A DNA stretch of 64,000 nucleotides from Rhizomys pruinosus (GCA_009823505.1 VZQC01000392.1:5420128-5484127); one strand, 5' to 3'; shown: positions 45,868 to 57,925, counted from the stretch's first letter. The notes: a model not told the origin generated them from the sequence alone. Translations and numbers: made by a program.

Positions 45868-48384
45868 AGAATGGGTCAAGGAAGAAATAAAGAAAGAAAG
45901 AAATAAAAGCATTCCTGGAACTGAAGGACAATGATAATACAACACAAGAAAACCTATGGGATACCTTAAAAGCAGTCCTAAGAGGGAAGTTTATAGTTCT
46001 GGGTGCCTACATCAGAAAAACAGAAAGAGCACAAGTGAAAGATCTAACACTGCAGCTAAAAGCACTTGAGAGACAGCAACGAATGAACCCTAAATGCAAG
46101 AGACAGGAAGAAATAACAAAAATCAGAGCAGAAATCAATGAAATAGAAACAAAGAAAACCATAAAAAAAAATAAATGAATCCAAAAGTTGGTTCTTTGAG
46201 AGAATAAACAAGATAGACAGACCTCTAGCCCAGTTAACCAAAAGAAAGAACAACTCCAAATCAATAGACTCTGCGATGAAAGGGGAAATATCACATCAAT
46301 GAAAAGATCCAGACAATCAGACAGAAATACTTCAAAAACCTATACTCTACTAAGTTTGAAAATCTAGAAGAAATGGATGAATATCTGAAATCCTGAGAAT
46401 CACCAAAGCTCAACCAAGAAGAGATCGACAGCTTAAACAGACCCTTAATACATGAAGAAATTGAAGATGTAATAAGAAACCTCCCAACTAAAGCCAAAGC
46501 CCAGATGGTTTCATGGCATAATTCTATAAAACATTTCAAAAAGACTTACAACCACTATTACTCAAGTTGTTCAGAAGGATTCAAGCAGAGGGAAATCTCC
46601 CAAATTCCTTCCATGAAGCCAGCATAATACCAAAACCAGGCAAAGATACAACCAAAAAGGAGAACTATAGACCCATCTCATTAATGAACACAGATGCAAA
46701 AATTCTCAACAAAATACTTGCAAACCACATATAGACTCATATCAAGAAGATCATCTATCATGATGAAGTTGGATTCATACCAGAGATGCAGGAATGGTTC
46801 AGCATACAAAAATCAATAGATATCCTAAAACACATAAATGGACTGAAAGACAAAAACCACATTGATCATCCCAATTGACTCATAAAAAGCCTTTGACAAA
46901 ATCCAACATCCCTTCATGCTTAAAGTCCTAGAGAGAATTGGATCGAAGGGATCATTCCTCAATGTAATCAAAGCCGTATACAGGAAACCCACAGCCAACA
47001 TCATCCTAAATGGAGAAAAGACAGAAGCATTCCCCTTAAAGGTAGGAACTTGGCAAGGCTGCTCCCTGTCACCACCCCTCTTCAATATAGTGCTTGAAAC
47101 ACTTGCTAGGGCAATAAGGCAAGAAAAGGAAATTAAAGGAGGTATAATTGGAAAAGAGGAAATCAAGCTCTCCCTTTTTGCTGATGATATGGTTGTTTAC
47201 TTAAGGGATGCTAAAAACTCCACCTGAAAACTCCTAGAAATGATAAAGAGCTTCAGTAAAGTGGCAGGATACAAAATTAAGTTAGGAAAATCAGTAGCCT
47301 TTCTTTACACCAACAACAAGCAACTGAAGAAGGAATACAAGGAGACCTTCCCACTCACAATAGCTTCAAAAACAATAAAATACCTAGGAACAAACCTAAC
47401 CAAAGACACCAAAGATCTCTACAAAAAATTTTTTTAAACTCCTGAAGAAGGAAATTGAAAAAGACATAAGAGGATGGAAAGACCTCCTATGCTCATGGAT
47501 TGGGAAAATTAACATAGTAAAAATGTCCATTCTACCCAAACTAATATACAGATTCAACGCAATTAAAATCCCCAAGAGTTTCTTCACAGGCTTGGAAAAA
47601 AGTCCTTAATTTCATATGGAAAAACTAAAGGCCCTGAATAGCCAAGAGAACCCTGAGCAAAAAGAGCAATAGAGGGGGAAATCTCTATTCCCGACTTCAA
47701 ACTATACTGCAGGGCTATAGTCATAAAAACAGCTTGGTATTAGAACAAAAACAGACCTGTTGACCAATGGAACAAAACTCAAGATCTAAACTTGAGCACA
47801 AACAATTTCAGCCACCTCATATTTGACAAGGGGGCCAAGAAGACACAATGGAGAAAAGACAGCATCTTCAGCAAGTGGTGTTGGCAAAACTTGTTCACCG
47901 CTTGTAGAATAAGGTTAAACCCCTACCTCTCGCCCTGTATAAGAGTCAACTCCAGATGGATCAAAGACCTCAATGTGAAACCCAAAACTCTGAAGGTGAT
48001 AGAAGAAAAAGTTTGCAGCAGCCTATAAGACATAGGCGTAGGAAAAGACTTCCTAAATCAGACAGCAGCTGTGCAAGAAATAAGATGGACAGTTGGCAAA
48101 TGGGACCTCATTAAACTCAAAAGCTTCTGTACATCAAAAGAAACAATCAAGGAAGTGAAGAGAAAACCCACAGAGTGGGAGGAAACCTTCACCACAGATA
48201 CATCTGACAAAGCATTGATTTCCAGAATATATAAACTACTCAAAAACAAAGAAGAAAGAAAACCAATGACTCACTCAAAAGATGGAGCAAAGAGCTGAAC
48301 AGAGACTTCACAAGTGAGGAATTAGAGATGGCTGAGAAACATCTTCAAAAGTGTTCAACCTCACTAATAATTAAGGAAATGCAA

Positions 48385-49784
48385 AATAAAACCACTTTAA
48401 GATATCATCTCACTTCAATAAGACTGGCTAGGATCAAGAAAACAAATTATACCAAGTGCTGGAGAGGTTGTGGGGAAAGGGGAACACTCATCCATTACTG
48501 GTGGGAATGTAAACTTGTACAGCCACTATGGAAAGCAGTGTGGAGAACCCTTGGAAGACTTAAAATGAGCTTGCCACATAACCTAGTCATACTCTCCTGG
48601 GCATATACCCACGAGACTCATCTTACCACAGAGATACATGCACAGCCATGTTTACTGCAGATCTTTTCACAATACCGAAGAGCTGGAATCAACCCAAGTG
48701 CCCCTCAACTGAAGAGCGGATAGAGAAAATGTGGTACATCTACACAATGGAGTTCTATGCAGCAGTAAAGAAAGATGACATCATGAACTTTGAAGGCAAA
48801 TGGATGGAGCTAGAAGATATCATGTTAAGTAAAGTAACACAGTCCCAGAGAAACAAATGACAAATGGTATCCCTCATCTGTGGATGCTAGCCCCAGTTGC
48901 CTAGTTGTAAGGCAAACTGAGCAACATTAATGTGATCTGAAAACAACTGTGCTCTTATATTGTGAATCCCTTAACAGGTTCTAGAACTAAGCTACCATTT
49001 ATTTTCAGAGTTAGGAAGTTTTGGTATATGAATGAAGGATATGTATGTATATTTTAGAGTAATATAAGATCAAAGGAATGCGGGGAACACTAGTTTGTCA
49101 TGACATTATGTCTAACCACAGTGTTTATTTTATGGGAGTACTTCTTAGTGTTTCTTATACAAGGCTGCTTGAGCTTTTGTCCAAGCATTTTCTAAAATAT
49201 TATAAAGTAGTTAAAAGTATCAGGCTGATGTAACTTAGCCTTTCTGGATGCTTAAGGACCATACTTAATGCCCATACCAATTTGGCTGATGGTCTTAAGG
49301 GATAACTTTTTTCCTTGCCCTTAGAGGTCAACTAATTCCCAGGGGACTATGCACGGGGGCATCTCTTGAATTGTCCTGCAAATGTGAGTCACCAGTCTTC
49401 CTGTGCAGGGAGGTCTTGGAGAGCCACTAATGGGACTTCAGCCAGTGTCCAGTCTATAAAGAGGAAAGTCTGCTCATGCTTCAAAAAGAAAAGCCTGGTC
49501 TAGCAAGACTTGACTTTGAGCTTGAGTGGATGGAACTGGTGATTGAAAAGTCAAAAGGAGCCAGGGGCTCTCCCCCCACTCAAAAAAAAAAAATATCTCT
49601 GAGTGACCCTTGAGGACCAGATCCTCAACCGACCTTGAGAAAACAAAAACCTTGGTTAATCTGAGCTAACTGTGTGGCCTTAAACATCCAAAAGGAAAGC
49701 ATAAGCAGAAATAAATAATCAGTAAGGCCTGAGAAATTGCACTTCAGATATAAAACTTCAGATTTTAGGAAAAGGAAAAAGGAG
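48385..49784 (+). repeat. Block D1, duplicated at 51087-52520
   Basis: Covers the L1 3' end and about 800 bases of its flank. The same order recurs after the N at 51086 with many 1-nt indels. D1 is clean and D2 is noisy. Confidence 0.93.
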
Positions 49785-50186
49785 CTAGTTTCTTGGGTTT
49801 CTTAGCAGCCTGGTCTGTGCCAAAGGCTAGGGATGCCAAAATTGTGTCTTCTCCCAGACCTCAGATTGGGAATCCTGGACAGCATAACCCCCATGGCTGT
49901 ATCCCCTAATTGGACTCCTAAGTAAACTTAGGCCTCATCCCTCATCATAGTAATAGCTCGATGCCTTATCTGGTGCTTTTAAGATCCTATCCAACAACTG
50001 ACCTGTACCAGTTTTAACAAAATTTTGCTTGTTCTCCATGCAGACAAATACGGACTCACTCTTGCTGACAACCCTTACACCCAGATGTAAAACATCTCAC
50101 CCTCTTGTATTATTAGCCCCCTCTTAATCGTCTCCCATAAGTTCGAAGCAGCTAGAACAAAAAATGTTGACCTCTATCCCTATGAC
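48978..50186 (+). mobile_element. Probable endogenous-retrovirus internal sequence, degraded
   Basis: Lies between the L1 3' end and a polypurine tract plus LTR, the position of a retroviral 3' internal region. No gag/pol/env domain can be named with confidence. It is broken in all frames. The assignment rests on context. Confidence 0.4.
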
Positions 50187-50200
50187 ACAAAAGGGTGGAA
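50187..50200 (+). other. Retroviral polypurine tract
   Basis: 'acaaaagggtggaa' immediately precedes the LTR start TGT, the position where plus-strand DNA synthesis is primed in retroviruses. Confidence 0.65.
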
Positions 50201-50667
50201 TGTAAAGTTGTATTCCACCTAAGTCAGGGACTTCAGGTGGCCAACTGAGGAAGAAGCTCCAAGAAAACAATTATCCTGGACTGCATTCCTGCAACCAGAG
50301 AAATGTTGCTACAACATCCTGCAATCATACTTCACCAGAGACCAGAACCAGGCCTCAGTCTCACTCAAGATGCTCCCACTGATACCAGTCACAGGTCCCA
50401 ATTTCTCTCAAGATGCTTCTACTGATAGCAGCCACAGACCCGCCTATGCCCATTCCCCAATCTCCTTGCCCCTAATTCCTTGAAAACTCACTTCCTTGTG
50501 TGCCTGGGTATAAAACTGCCATTTGGGGTACATTCTGATGCTGGTCATCCTAGTCCCAACACAGGCAGGCCAGCCACCTTCCCTGAAAATAAACCTGACT
50601 TCCTTCTCATTGGAGTCCTGACTCTTTCTCCCTCTGTTCCAAGTCTCCCTTCGAAATGAACCTAACA
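50201..50667 (+). mobile_element. Endogenous-retrovirus LTR (3' side)
   Basis: About 467 bp from TGTAAAG to CTAACA. It has a TATA box 'tataaaa' (50509-50515), a polyadenylation signal 'aataaac' (50588-50594) and a C/T-rich U5-like end. It follows a polypurine tract, so it is read as a 3' LTR. Size resembles gamma-type ERVs. Family not recognised. Confidence 0.7.
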
Positions 50668-50739
50668 TTTACCTGCAAAGTTCATAATGTCATCTTTCTT
50701 TACTGCTCTTAATTCATTATAATCCTACAAGTTTAAGTC

Positions 50740-51085
50740 TAATTATGAGTCAACTGTAAACAAAAATAAATAGATTCAACTCATAAAGGCTGTTTATTAT
50801 ATACCTTTTTCTGTTAACAATTTTTAATTGGGTTTATATACATTTTAGTATATATTAAATTCAGTTTAATGATAAATTATTGATTATTATTGGTAATTGT
50901 TATTGATAGTTATAATTATTATTGATTATGATTACTAATGGTAATTAATAATTCAGTTTAATGATGAATTGTTGTTTATTGTTATTATTGATAATTATTA
51001 ATTATTGATAATGATTATAATTCATTATAATAATTGTGAATAAGGATAGTTAGTAATTATTTATAATAATTAACAATAGTTATTA
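50740..51085. repeat. AT-rich (ATT/AAT) low-complexity stretch
   Basis: Imperfect repeats of 'attattgataatta' type running up to the N. Confidence 0.85.
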
Positions 51086-51086
51086 N
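51086..51086. other. Single N, probable assembly join
   Basis: Sequence after it restarts inside the L1 3' region already seen at 48385. Same pattern as the N at 8845. Confidence 0.75.
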
Positions 51087-52520
51087 AAAAACCACTTTTA
51101 GATATCATCTCACTTCCTAAGACTGGCTAGGTATCAAGAAAACAAATTAATACCCAAGTGGCTTGGAGAGGTTGGGGGAAAGGGGGAACCACTCATCCAT
51201 TACTGGTGGGAATGTAAACATGTACACACCACTATGGGAAAGCAGTGTGGAGAACCTTGGAAGATCAAAATAGCTTGCCACATAACCTAGTCATACTCTC
51301 CTGGGCATATACCCACGATCTCATCTTACACAGAGATACATGGCACGAGCCATTTTGACTGCAGATCTTTTCACAATAACCGAAGAGCCGGAAAAACCAA
51401 CCCAAGTGCCACCTACAACGAAGGCCGGTAGAGAAAATGTGGTACATCTACAACGTGGAGTCTATGCAGCATAGTAACAGAAGAAGATCATCAGAACTTT
51501 GAAGGCTAAATGGACTGGAGCTAGAAATATCATGTTAAGTAAAGTAACACCAGCCCAGAGAAAAAAATGATCAAATGCTACCGCCCTTCATCTGTGGACT
51601 GCAGCACCAGTTATCCATAGTTGTAAGGAAACCTATGCACACATTACTGTGATCTGAAAGCACACTGTGGCTCTTTATTGTGAATCCCTTAACAGGTCTT
51701 CTAGAACTCGTAAAGCTCACCATTATTTTCAGAGCTTAGGAAGTTTTGGTTATGAGATAGCGGAATCTGTATGATATATTTAGATTAATTAGAAGATCCA
51801 AGGATATGCGGAGTGAACACTAGATTTGTGATGACATTATGTCTAACCACAGTGTTATTTATTTTATGGGATGTACTTCTTAGGTTTCTTATACAAGGCA
51901 TGCTTGAAGCGTTTTGTCCAAGCATTGTGCTAAAATTATAAAATAGTTAAAGTATCAGGTCTGGATGTAACTTAGCCTTTCTGGATGCTTAAAACCATAC
52001 TTAATGCCCATACCAATTTGGCTGATGGTCTTAGGGATAACCCTTTTTTCCTTGCCCCTTAGAGGCAACTAATTCCCAGGGACTATATGCTCGGGGGCAT
52101 CTTTTGAATTTCCTGCAAATGTTTAGTACACCAGTCTTCCTGTGCAGGAGGTCTTGGGAAGGCCACTAATGGGGACTTCCACGCCAGGTCCAGTCTATAT
52201 AAAAGAAAGTCTGCTCATGCGTTCAAAAAGGAAAGCCTGGTCTAGCAAGACTGCTTTGAGCTTTGTCAAGTGGATGAACTGGTGCATTGAAAAAGCAAAA
52301 AGGAGCCAGGGGCCTCCCCCCACCTCAAAAAAAAAATAATCATTGAGTGACCCTTGAGGACCAGATCCTCAACCGACCTTGAGAAAAAAAAAAACCTTGG
52401 TTAATCTGAGCTTAACTGGTGGCCTTAAACATCAAAACGGAAAGCAAAGCAGACATAAATAAATAGTACAGTCCTGGAAATTGTTACTTCAGGTATAAAA
52501 CTTGGAGGTTTTAGTAAAAA
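51087..52520 (+). repeat. Block D2, error-rich copy of 48385-49784
   Basis: L1 ORF2 C-terminus and 3' flank repeated with dense single-base indels. Similarity ends near 52515-52520, after which the two copies have different sequence. Confidence 0.93.
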
Positions 52521-53647
52521 GACAAAAGAGCACTGTTGTTTTGCCCATTCTTACTAGTTAAGTACAGCTACCCTGAGATGGCCACTGCTTTTGCCATCCT
52601 TCAAAGACATGAGAAGCATACGCTTTTAACCTTCCAAATGGACTTGACACAACTCATCCTCTCCAAGAATCCTCCAACCCTTCAGTGCCCAGATGGGAAC
52701 TGGCGAACATCCAACTTGTGGACTGAGTAACTACTGGGGTTTTCAGCCTTTCTGAGGTTGACTGCCATTGTTTGACTACCAGGTGGATCATGACCAGTAC
52801 AAGAAGATCAAGGCATGAGTGTGGTTGTGCTTACTGGTACCTGTATTTGGTGACCATGGAAGGAAAACCCCAGTGTGGAACACAAGTGCAGAAGCTTGTG
52901 GTTGGGCTTGCCAAGGGGCGAAACCTTCAACTCCTAAACTGACATCTTTCAGCCTACTAAAAAAAATGCATAAGCTCAGACTAAGATGTCATAAACTTCG
53001 GTATAATGTGGCATATATATGATAGCACATATTTTGGAGTGATGGATATTGGAAGGAATAACCAACAACAACAACACAACAATAGAAAAAGACTGCCTCA
53101 AAGAATGACTGGGAACAAGAACTTCTGCCCAAAACAAGTAAACTTTCTTGCCTTGAGTCTTTTGAGAAGAGAAAAAAGACTGAAGAAACAATAAAACAAC
53201 ATGTTTGGCAGACTGCTTCATTAAACTCTGGTGGTTGGGTGGGCAAAAGCGTATCCAGGTCTAGAATTTATTTGATGTAAATTTAGATTCGTATGAAAAG
53301 CATATGAGATTCAATGAAAACACGGGATGAAAAAAAAAGAATAGAAAAAATGTAGTAAAAAAAAAGAGATCAAGTAGCTTGTCATTACAAAAGGTGAGAA
53401 TTTGGATTATAATCAGGTCTGCCTGACTGTACTTTGTGTTTTTTCCTGCCTTTTCTCATTTGGGGGCCCTAGGCATAACCTTTTAAGACAAATGCGGAGG
53501 GAATCGACCGGATCCTGTAGTAAAGCAGAAGAGAAAGTAGATTGTTAGGTGTGTCCTGGGGCAAGTTCAGGGGCAGAATGCCCTAGGGTGGTTCCCTTAG
53601 CAGTGAGAACAGTGGCGCAGAAAGGTAGAGTGTCTGTTATTCTGAAT
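52521..53647. other. Stretch without recognised gene
   Basis: No repeat or gene family recognised. A-rich at 53330-53370. The 64-codon frame at 52536-52730 has no known domain. It may be part of the neighbouring retroviral element, but this is not shown. Confidence 0.35.
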
Positions 53648-53895
53648 GTCTTTTTTTTAAATGTTATTTATTTTGTATGTGTATGAAATGTACTGTCTGA
53701 TGCAGGTTTGTGCACCGTGCGTGCAACTGCCGCGTGAGGTCAGAAGACAGCGCGGATTCCCTCGGGAACTGGAGTTCTCCTGGAATTGGAGTTTCGACGG
53801 TTCTCAGCCCCATGTGGGTGCCTGGGTATCGAACCCGGTCCTGCTGCACAAGAGCGGTCCGGCTCTTAACCCGCTAGGCTATCTCTCCAGCCCCC
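53648..53895 (-). mobile_element. B2 SINE, antisense, error-rich
   Basis: Antisense B2 ending 'ctaggctatctctccagccc', with several indels that look like sequencing errors. Confidence 0.88.
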
Positions 53896-53926
53896 TGCAA
53901 TTCTTTTTGATATGTGTTTTTTGTTG

Positions 53927-53928
<2 letters not shown>

Positions 53929-53957
<29 letters not shown>
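53929..53957. repeat. (TG)n microsatellite
   Basis: About 13 TG units. Confidence 0.95.
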
Positions 53958-53959
<2 letters not shown>

Positions 53960-54552
53960 AAAGTTGTTGAGTCCCTTTGGCCATCTTTTCCACCACAAGT
54001 TTTTTCTGAGACTTTCCTTGCTCAATGATTGTCTCTCTCTTCTGAAGAACATACTTTGAAAAGACCCATAAGAAATTCCAGTTTTCCATTAGGTTGATAT
54101 GGAGCGAAAGGAAATAGCATGCCCGGGGTGGAGCATCTGGACAGCAAGGGGACAACACAATTTGGGAGTGTATGTACATGTTAGGAAGATTATTCTTGCT
54201 ATAGCGTGATCTCTGGATATAAGAGAGAGAAAGAGAAAGAGAGAGAGAGATGAAACATAAGATATAATTACTTACTGAAGAGAAAATGAGCTTTCAAATA
54301 AAATCAATTTAGTAAGAATGGTGACAGAAACTGTGAAGTGCATTTAAAGGACCAGGAATTCTTGGTGGCTTACGATGAGAAGCAAGGTCTCAGAGTCCAA
54401 GCTAGTTCCAAAATTTAAAAAACTGTATGCATGTTGAACTTAGAATACTTAGAAAAAGAAGGTTAAAGTTTCGTAAAGAAAAAGAAGATGGGTTCGATAT
54501 CATAAAAAGAAATGATGAAGTCTTTAAAACAAAACCCAGAAAAAAAAAAAAA
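53958..54552. other. Single-copy stretch with short (GA)n
   Basis: GA-rich run at 54223-54250. No gene recognised. Confidence 0.4.
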
Positions 54553-54700
54553 CCAAGGCTGGAGATATAGCTCATCTGCTAGAGGTTGGTCTAGCCTCCA
54601 TAAAGCCTTGAGTTTGATAACCAGTGTCAAGTAAAGTGGGTGTGGTCTATAATCCCATACCTCAGAAGGTAGGGGAGAAACTTGGCCCAGTGTATTATGC
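54553..54700 (+). mobile_element. B4-like composite SINE, diverged
   Basis: 'aaggctggagatatagctca', 'cttgagtttgataaccagtg' and 'gtggtctataatcccatac' give a tRNA-like head then a B1-like half. Confidence 0.55.
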
Positions 54701-55275
54701 CATCAGCAGACACCTATCAAGTCAAGTATGCTGTGAGCTGGAGGAAGCATATGGATGGCTGCCATGTGAACCAAATAGGATTGAAAGGATGGAGATGAAA
54801 CTGCATATAAGTTTTCTTATTTAAGTAAGATATAGCAGGTAGACAAAGGAAATGGAGGACTGACCCATGAGCTGGTTGAATTCCTTTTTCTGTACTTGAA
54901 AAGCATAGGTAGGGAAATAGTTCTTTTAACACTGGTAGCTTTGGGTCTTTGAGTGCCAAAGGCAATAGGCTGGCCTGATAGACTTAAAGGCTTATAGCTG
55001 CTAAGACCTTGAGACTTAATGGTTTTAGAACTTAGATGTGAAAGGTACAAAGTTCTATGTGCTCAAGTAAGGGGCTTACTATTTTGAGTTCTTAGTAGCC
55101 AGTAAAATTTATGGCTTTAAGAAGAAACTCAACAGCAGCAGAGAGCAGGAGTCAACACCAGTTAATGTCATAACACTGGGCGTCAGGCCCTTCAGCCATT
55201 CGTGTTTGCAGATGCTGAGCCTCAGGTGTTGAGATCCTGGGCTTCCAAAGCTGGCCCCCCAGGAAATCCTTTGGT
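54701..55275. other. Single-copy stretch
   Basis: Nothing recognised. Confidence 0.4.
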
Positions 55276-55395
55276 TTCCCTTTATAGAGACATGGTCTTG
55301 ACATGCATGCACCTCATGTTGACCTTGAACTTGCAATCCTCCTGCATCAGCCTTCTAGGTCCTGAGATAATAGACATGAGCCACCATAGTTGATC
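55276..55395 (-). mobile_element. Old B1/7SL-like SINE, antisense
   Basis: 'agagacatggtcttgacatg', 'gaccttgaacttgcaatcct' and 'gacatgagccaccatagt': diverged antisense 7SL-derived SINE. Confidence 0.6.
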
Positions 55396-56214
55396 AAACT
55401 CTGAAGATTTTCTCCAAGAACTCAGGGAACAATCTCTCACTGACCATCTCTGCCTTCTCTATGTTTCCAAAGGTCTGTGTCATCTCCTCCTACCTGTGCC
55501 AGATCATGTCTATCTGCCCACTTTCTACAGCTCTCTGGTGTCTCCTTTCTAAGTAGGCAAAGATAAGGCCACTTGGGAAAGGTCCTGTCAGGCCTAATGT
55601 CGCAACATTAAGGGGCAGCAGAGGTGGGTATCTCCTGTATAGTGTGCGAAGGGGCCTAATCAGTCAGGTTGCGTAGCCAAGAGGATGGGTTTGGCACAAA
55701 AAGAACAGTATTTATCCCACCAATCACCAGCCCTGCATAGGGACCAATCACAGGCCTGGGGGAAGGACCAATCATTAGTCCCACATTACACCACCACTTG
55801 CTTTTCGTTGAGTTAGGGAGGAGGTACTTTCTCCTCCAGTGCTGAGTGAGACCAGTTGCAGGGTTGCATAAGTTCGCCAAAGCTTGTCTTGCCAGCATGC
55901 TGCCGTCCCAGGCTTGCGCAGGTTGTCTGGAGCATTCGTGAGTATAGTGAAGCCTTCAGAGGCAGGCCTTCTGACTCTTGGTCTTAGTTGCAGTGATTCT
56001 GTAAAGGGAGTGTTCAAAGTAATAATGTCCAAACAGCCAGGCTGCCCGGAGGACAATCTTGCCTAGTGCCAGAGAGAGGGTTCTTAACCCGCAGTTCTCT
56101 GCTCCGGGATGTCGGGCATAAGAAAAAGGAAAGGGTGTCTCTGCTGGTGTTCGAAGACCGGAATGGACCTCTGTACATAGTGTCCCTCATTTGGAGGAAA
56201 AATAATACTGGGTG
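55396..56214. other. Single-copy stretch with promoter-like features
   Basis: Contains three CCAAT boxes and more CpG than its surroundings (55800-56160). No coding sequence recognised. It could be a gene promoter or an unrecognised LTR. Confidence 0.4.
55720..55772 (+). promoter_or_regulatory. Triple CCAAT-box array
   Basis: 'ccaatca' begins at 55720, 55744 and 55768, an exact 24-bp spacing, all in the same orientation. Such arrays are bound by NF-Y in promoters and in some LTRs. No TATA box at the expected distance downstream was seen. Confidence 0.5.
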
Positions 56215-56860
56215 CTGTGGTGGCTTGAATAAGAATGTCTCCGAGTTGCAAATTGGTTTTACATGAAGGATGCTTGTACTCACAAATTATCACCTATTGT
56301 TAAAAAAAGAAAACAAAACAAAACAAAACAAAAAAGCAGAGAAAGATGCAGAAAACTTACGGCAGAATGCACGATCTGCGATGGGTAGGGGTGGGGTTGG
56401 GGGGAAGGGAAGGGGATATATGCCTGAACTGAATTGGAAAATGATGTATGAAATACACAAAGCATCAATAAAAATAAATTAAAAAAATAAAAAATAAAAA
56501 ATAAATAAACAAATAATTAAAAAAAAAAAGAAAAAGAATGTCTCCGAGAAACCCCAAGTATTTGGACACTTATGTCCCCAGTTGGTGGCACTGTTTGGGA
56601 AGTTTTAGGAGGTGTGGACTTGCTGGAGGAATCAGGGTACTGGGGGGTGGAAAGGGGGTGTGGTTCAAGTGTTCTTAAGCCTTGCCAGATTTTCTGTCAC
56701 TTTCTGCTTCCTGTGCCTGCTTCAAGACATGAGCATGCTCAGTGTTCTGCTCCAGCCAATTCTGCCACCAGGCCTTCCCTGCCATTATGGATCCTAATCC
56801 CCCTGGAACTGTAAGTCAAATAAATAAGCTCTTCATTCTATAAGTTGCCTTGGTCAAATA
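56215..56860 (+). mobile_element. URR1-like DNA transposon split by an L1 fragment
   Basis: Left end 'tggcttgaataagaatgtct', right part with 'cccagttggtggcactgttt' and 'taagttgccttggtcaaata'. Matches the rodent URR1 repeat in order. Interrupted at 56246-56533. Confidence 0.6.
56246..56533 (+). mobile_element. 5'-truncated LINE 3' end inserted in URR1-like repeat
   Basis: 288 bp with a G-rich purine tract (56378-56420), then 'catcaataaaaataaatt' and a long A/T-rich tail. Flanked by the 15-bp duplication aagaatgtctccgag (56231-56245 and 56534-56548). The G-rich tract and tail fit an L1 3' untranslated region. Its first part resembles the complement of 61460-61520. Confidence 0.7.
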
Positions 56861-57761
56861 CAGACTTAAAGGAAGCTCAAAGAAACCCCACATGATCAAC
56901 AATGTTTTATAGTGCTTAGCCCACATGATCAACAACATATAAATAGTGCTCAGCCTCTGCCACCTTATCCTGTGGAGACTTGGTTCATATCTCTCTGTCT
57001 CTGAGGCAGGAAGCACATATTCAGATTAGGAAAGTGTGCCAACCAAGACGAGACATATGAAAGAACTATACTGAATTGGGTGTGCCTGGAATGTGAGATG
57101 GTGTGGCAGGATATGAGGCTGAGTGGCCTTTTTGAGGCTAGGGATTGAAGACACCTGTGGATGCTGCCTAGAGCCTGAATTTTATCCCAAAGGCAAAGAA
57201 GACCCCTGCTCCTTGCGTTTCCAACCCGGTTCCACCATTATTTCTAGACCAGATGCTCAAATGAATCAGAATCCTGTTATGGTGCCACTTTACTTATTAT
57301 GAGACTTGAAATATGTAATAGCTTCTATGCCTTCTGCCTCAGTTTCCTCATCTGTACAATGGGATGCTACCAACATTTACTTCATTATGAAGGAGTGAGA
57401 GTTAAATGGAGAGGCTCTCTGCAAGTTTGCTGTTGAATAATTAGAGACCATTAAATTGTTTTCTCTTGGTTTCCTTTTGGCTTTTTTAAATTGCCTTGTT
57501 CCCAGGGCAAGAATGCAGAAAATGCTCTGGTGTTGTTTTAGCTGTGAACATTTTGGTCCAGAGATACATTTTCATCATGGAGGAAAGTGCTGCCTTAAAC
57601 TCATTTTTCCCTTTTACAGAACTTATGTAGAGGGTAAGCAGCCTTCTCCAAGGTTAAGTTTTTCTAACTGAATGGCACAGTTGAATGGTGTGGATGAGGT
57701 TGTGGTTGATTGTCCCCCTTGAACAAAGATGGTTAATGATGGTAAACCAGAGACTTAGAGG
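56861..57761. other. Single-copy stretch
   Basis: A short imperfect duplication 'cccacatgatcaacaa' occurs at about 56887 and 56920. No gene recognised. Confidence 0.45.
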
Positions 57762-57925
57762 TTTTTTTTATTTTTGTTTTTGTTTTTACTTTTTGAGACA
57801 AGGTCTCCCTATAACCCCAGCTGTCCTGGAAATCCACTCTGTAGAGACCAGCTGGCCTTGAATTCTCACAAAGACCTGCCTGCATCTCTCTCCAGAGTGC
57901 CAGGATTAAAGGATACCGGATGTGC
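57762..57925 (-). mobile_element. B1 SINE, antisense, error-rich
   Basis: T-rich start, 'gagacaaggtctccctataa', 'aggattaaaggata'. Indels throughout. Confidence 0.9.

Larger units (their letters stand above)
44740..48860 (+). pseudogene. L1 ORF2 remnant (endonuclease / reverse transcriptase)
   Basis: ORF2 nicks target DNA and copies L1 RNA. The expected start is lost: where the minus-strand L1 (about 60646) has 'catgcatctttc'-type sequence, this copy has 'cacatatctttc'. The AP-endonuclease segment (45193-45429) carries N-I-Y-A-P-N but has G-D-F-R where active enzymes have G-D-F-N. The reverse-transcriptase segment (46916-47227) keeps F-A-D-D and then stops. The C-terminus ends at 48860. B1s at 44758 and 45682 interrupt it. 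Confidence 0.88.
42718..48977 (+). mobile_element. Nearly full-length L1 LINE, plus strand, disabled
   Basis: Plus-strand L1: 5' region with two starts of the same 'gagtgcacagagcttaga' sequence (42718 and 43106), ORF1 region about 43350-44700, ORF2 about 44740-48860, 3' end near 48977. It is interrupted by B1s at 42924, 44758 and 45682 and by a 53-bp insert at 43572. Frames are broken by stops and shifts, so it is a dead copy. The 3' boundary is approximate because no clear A-tail is present. Confidence 0.93.
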
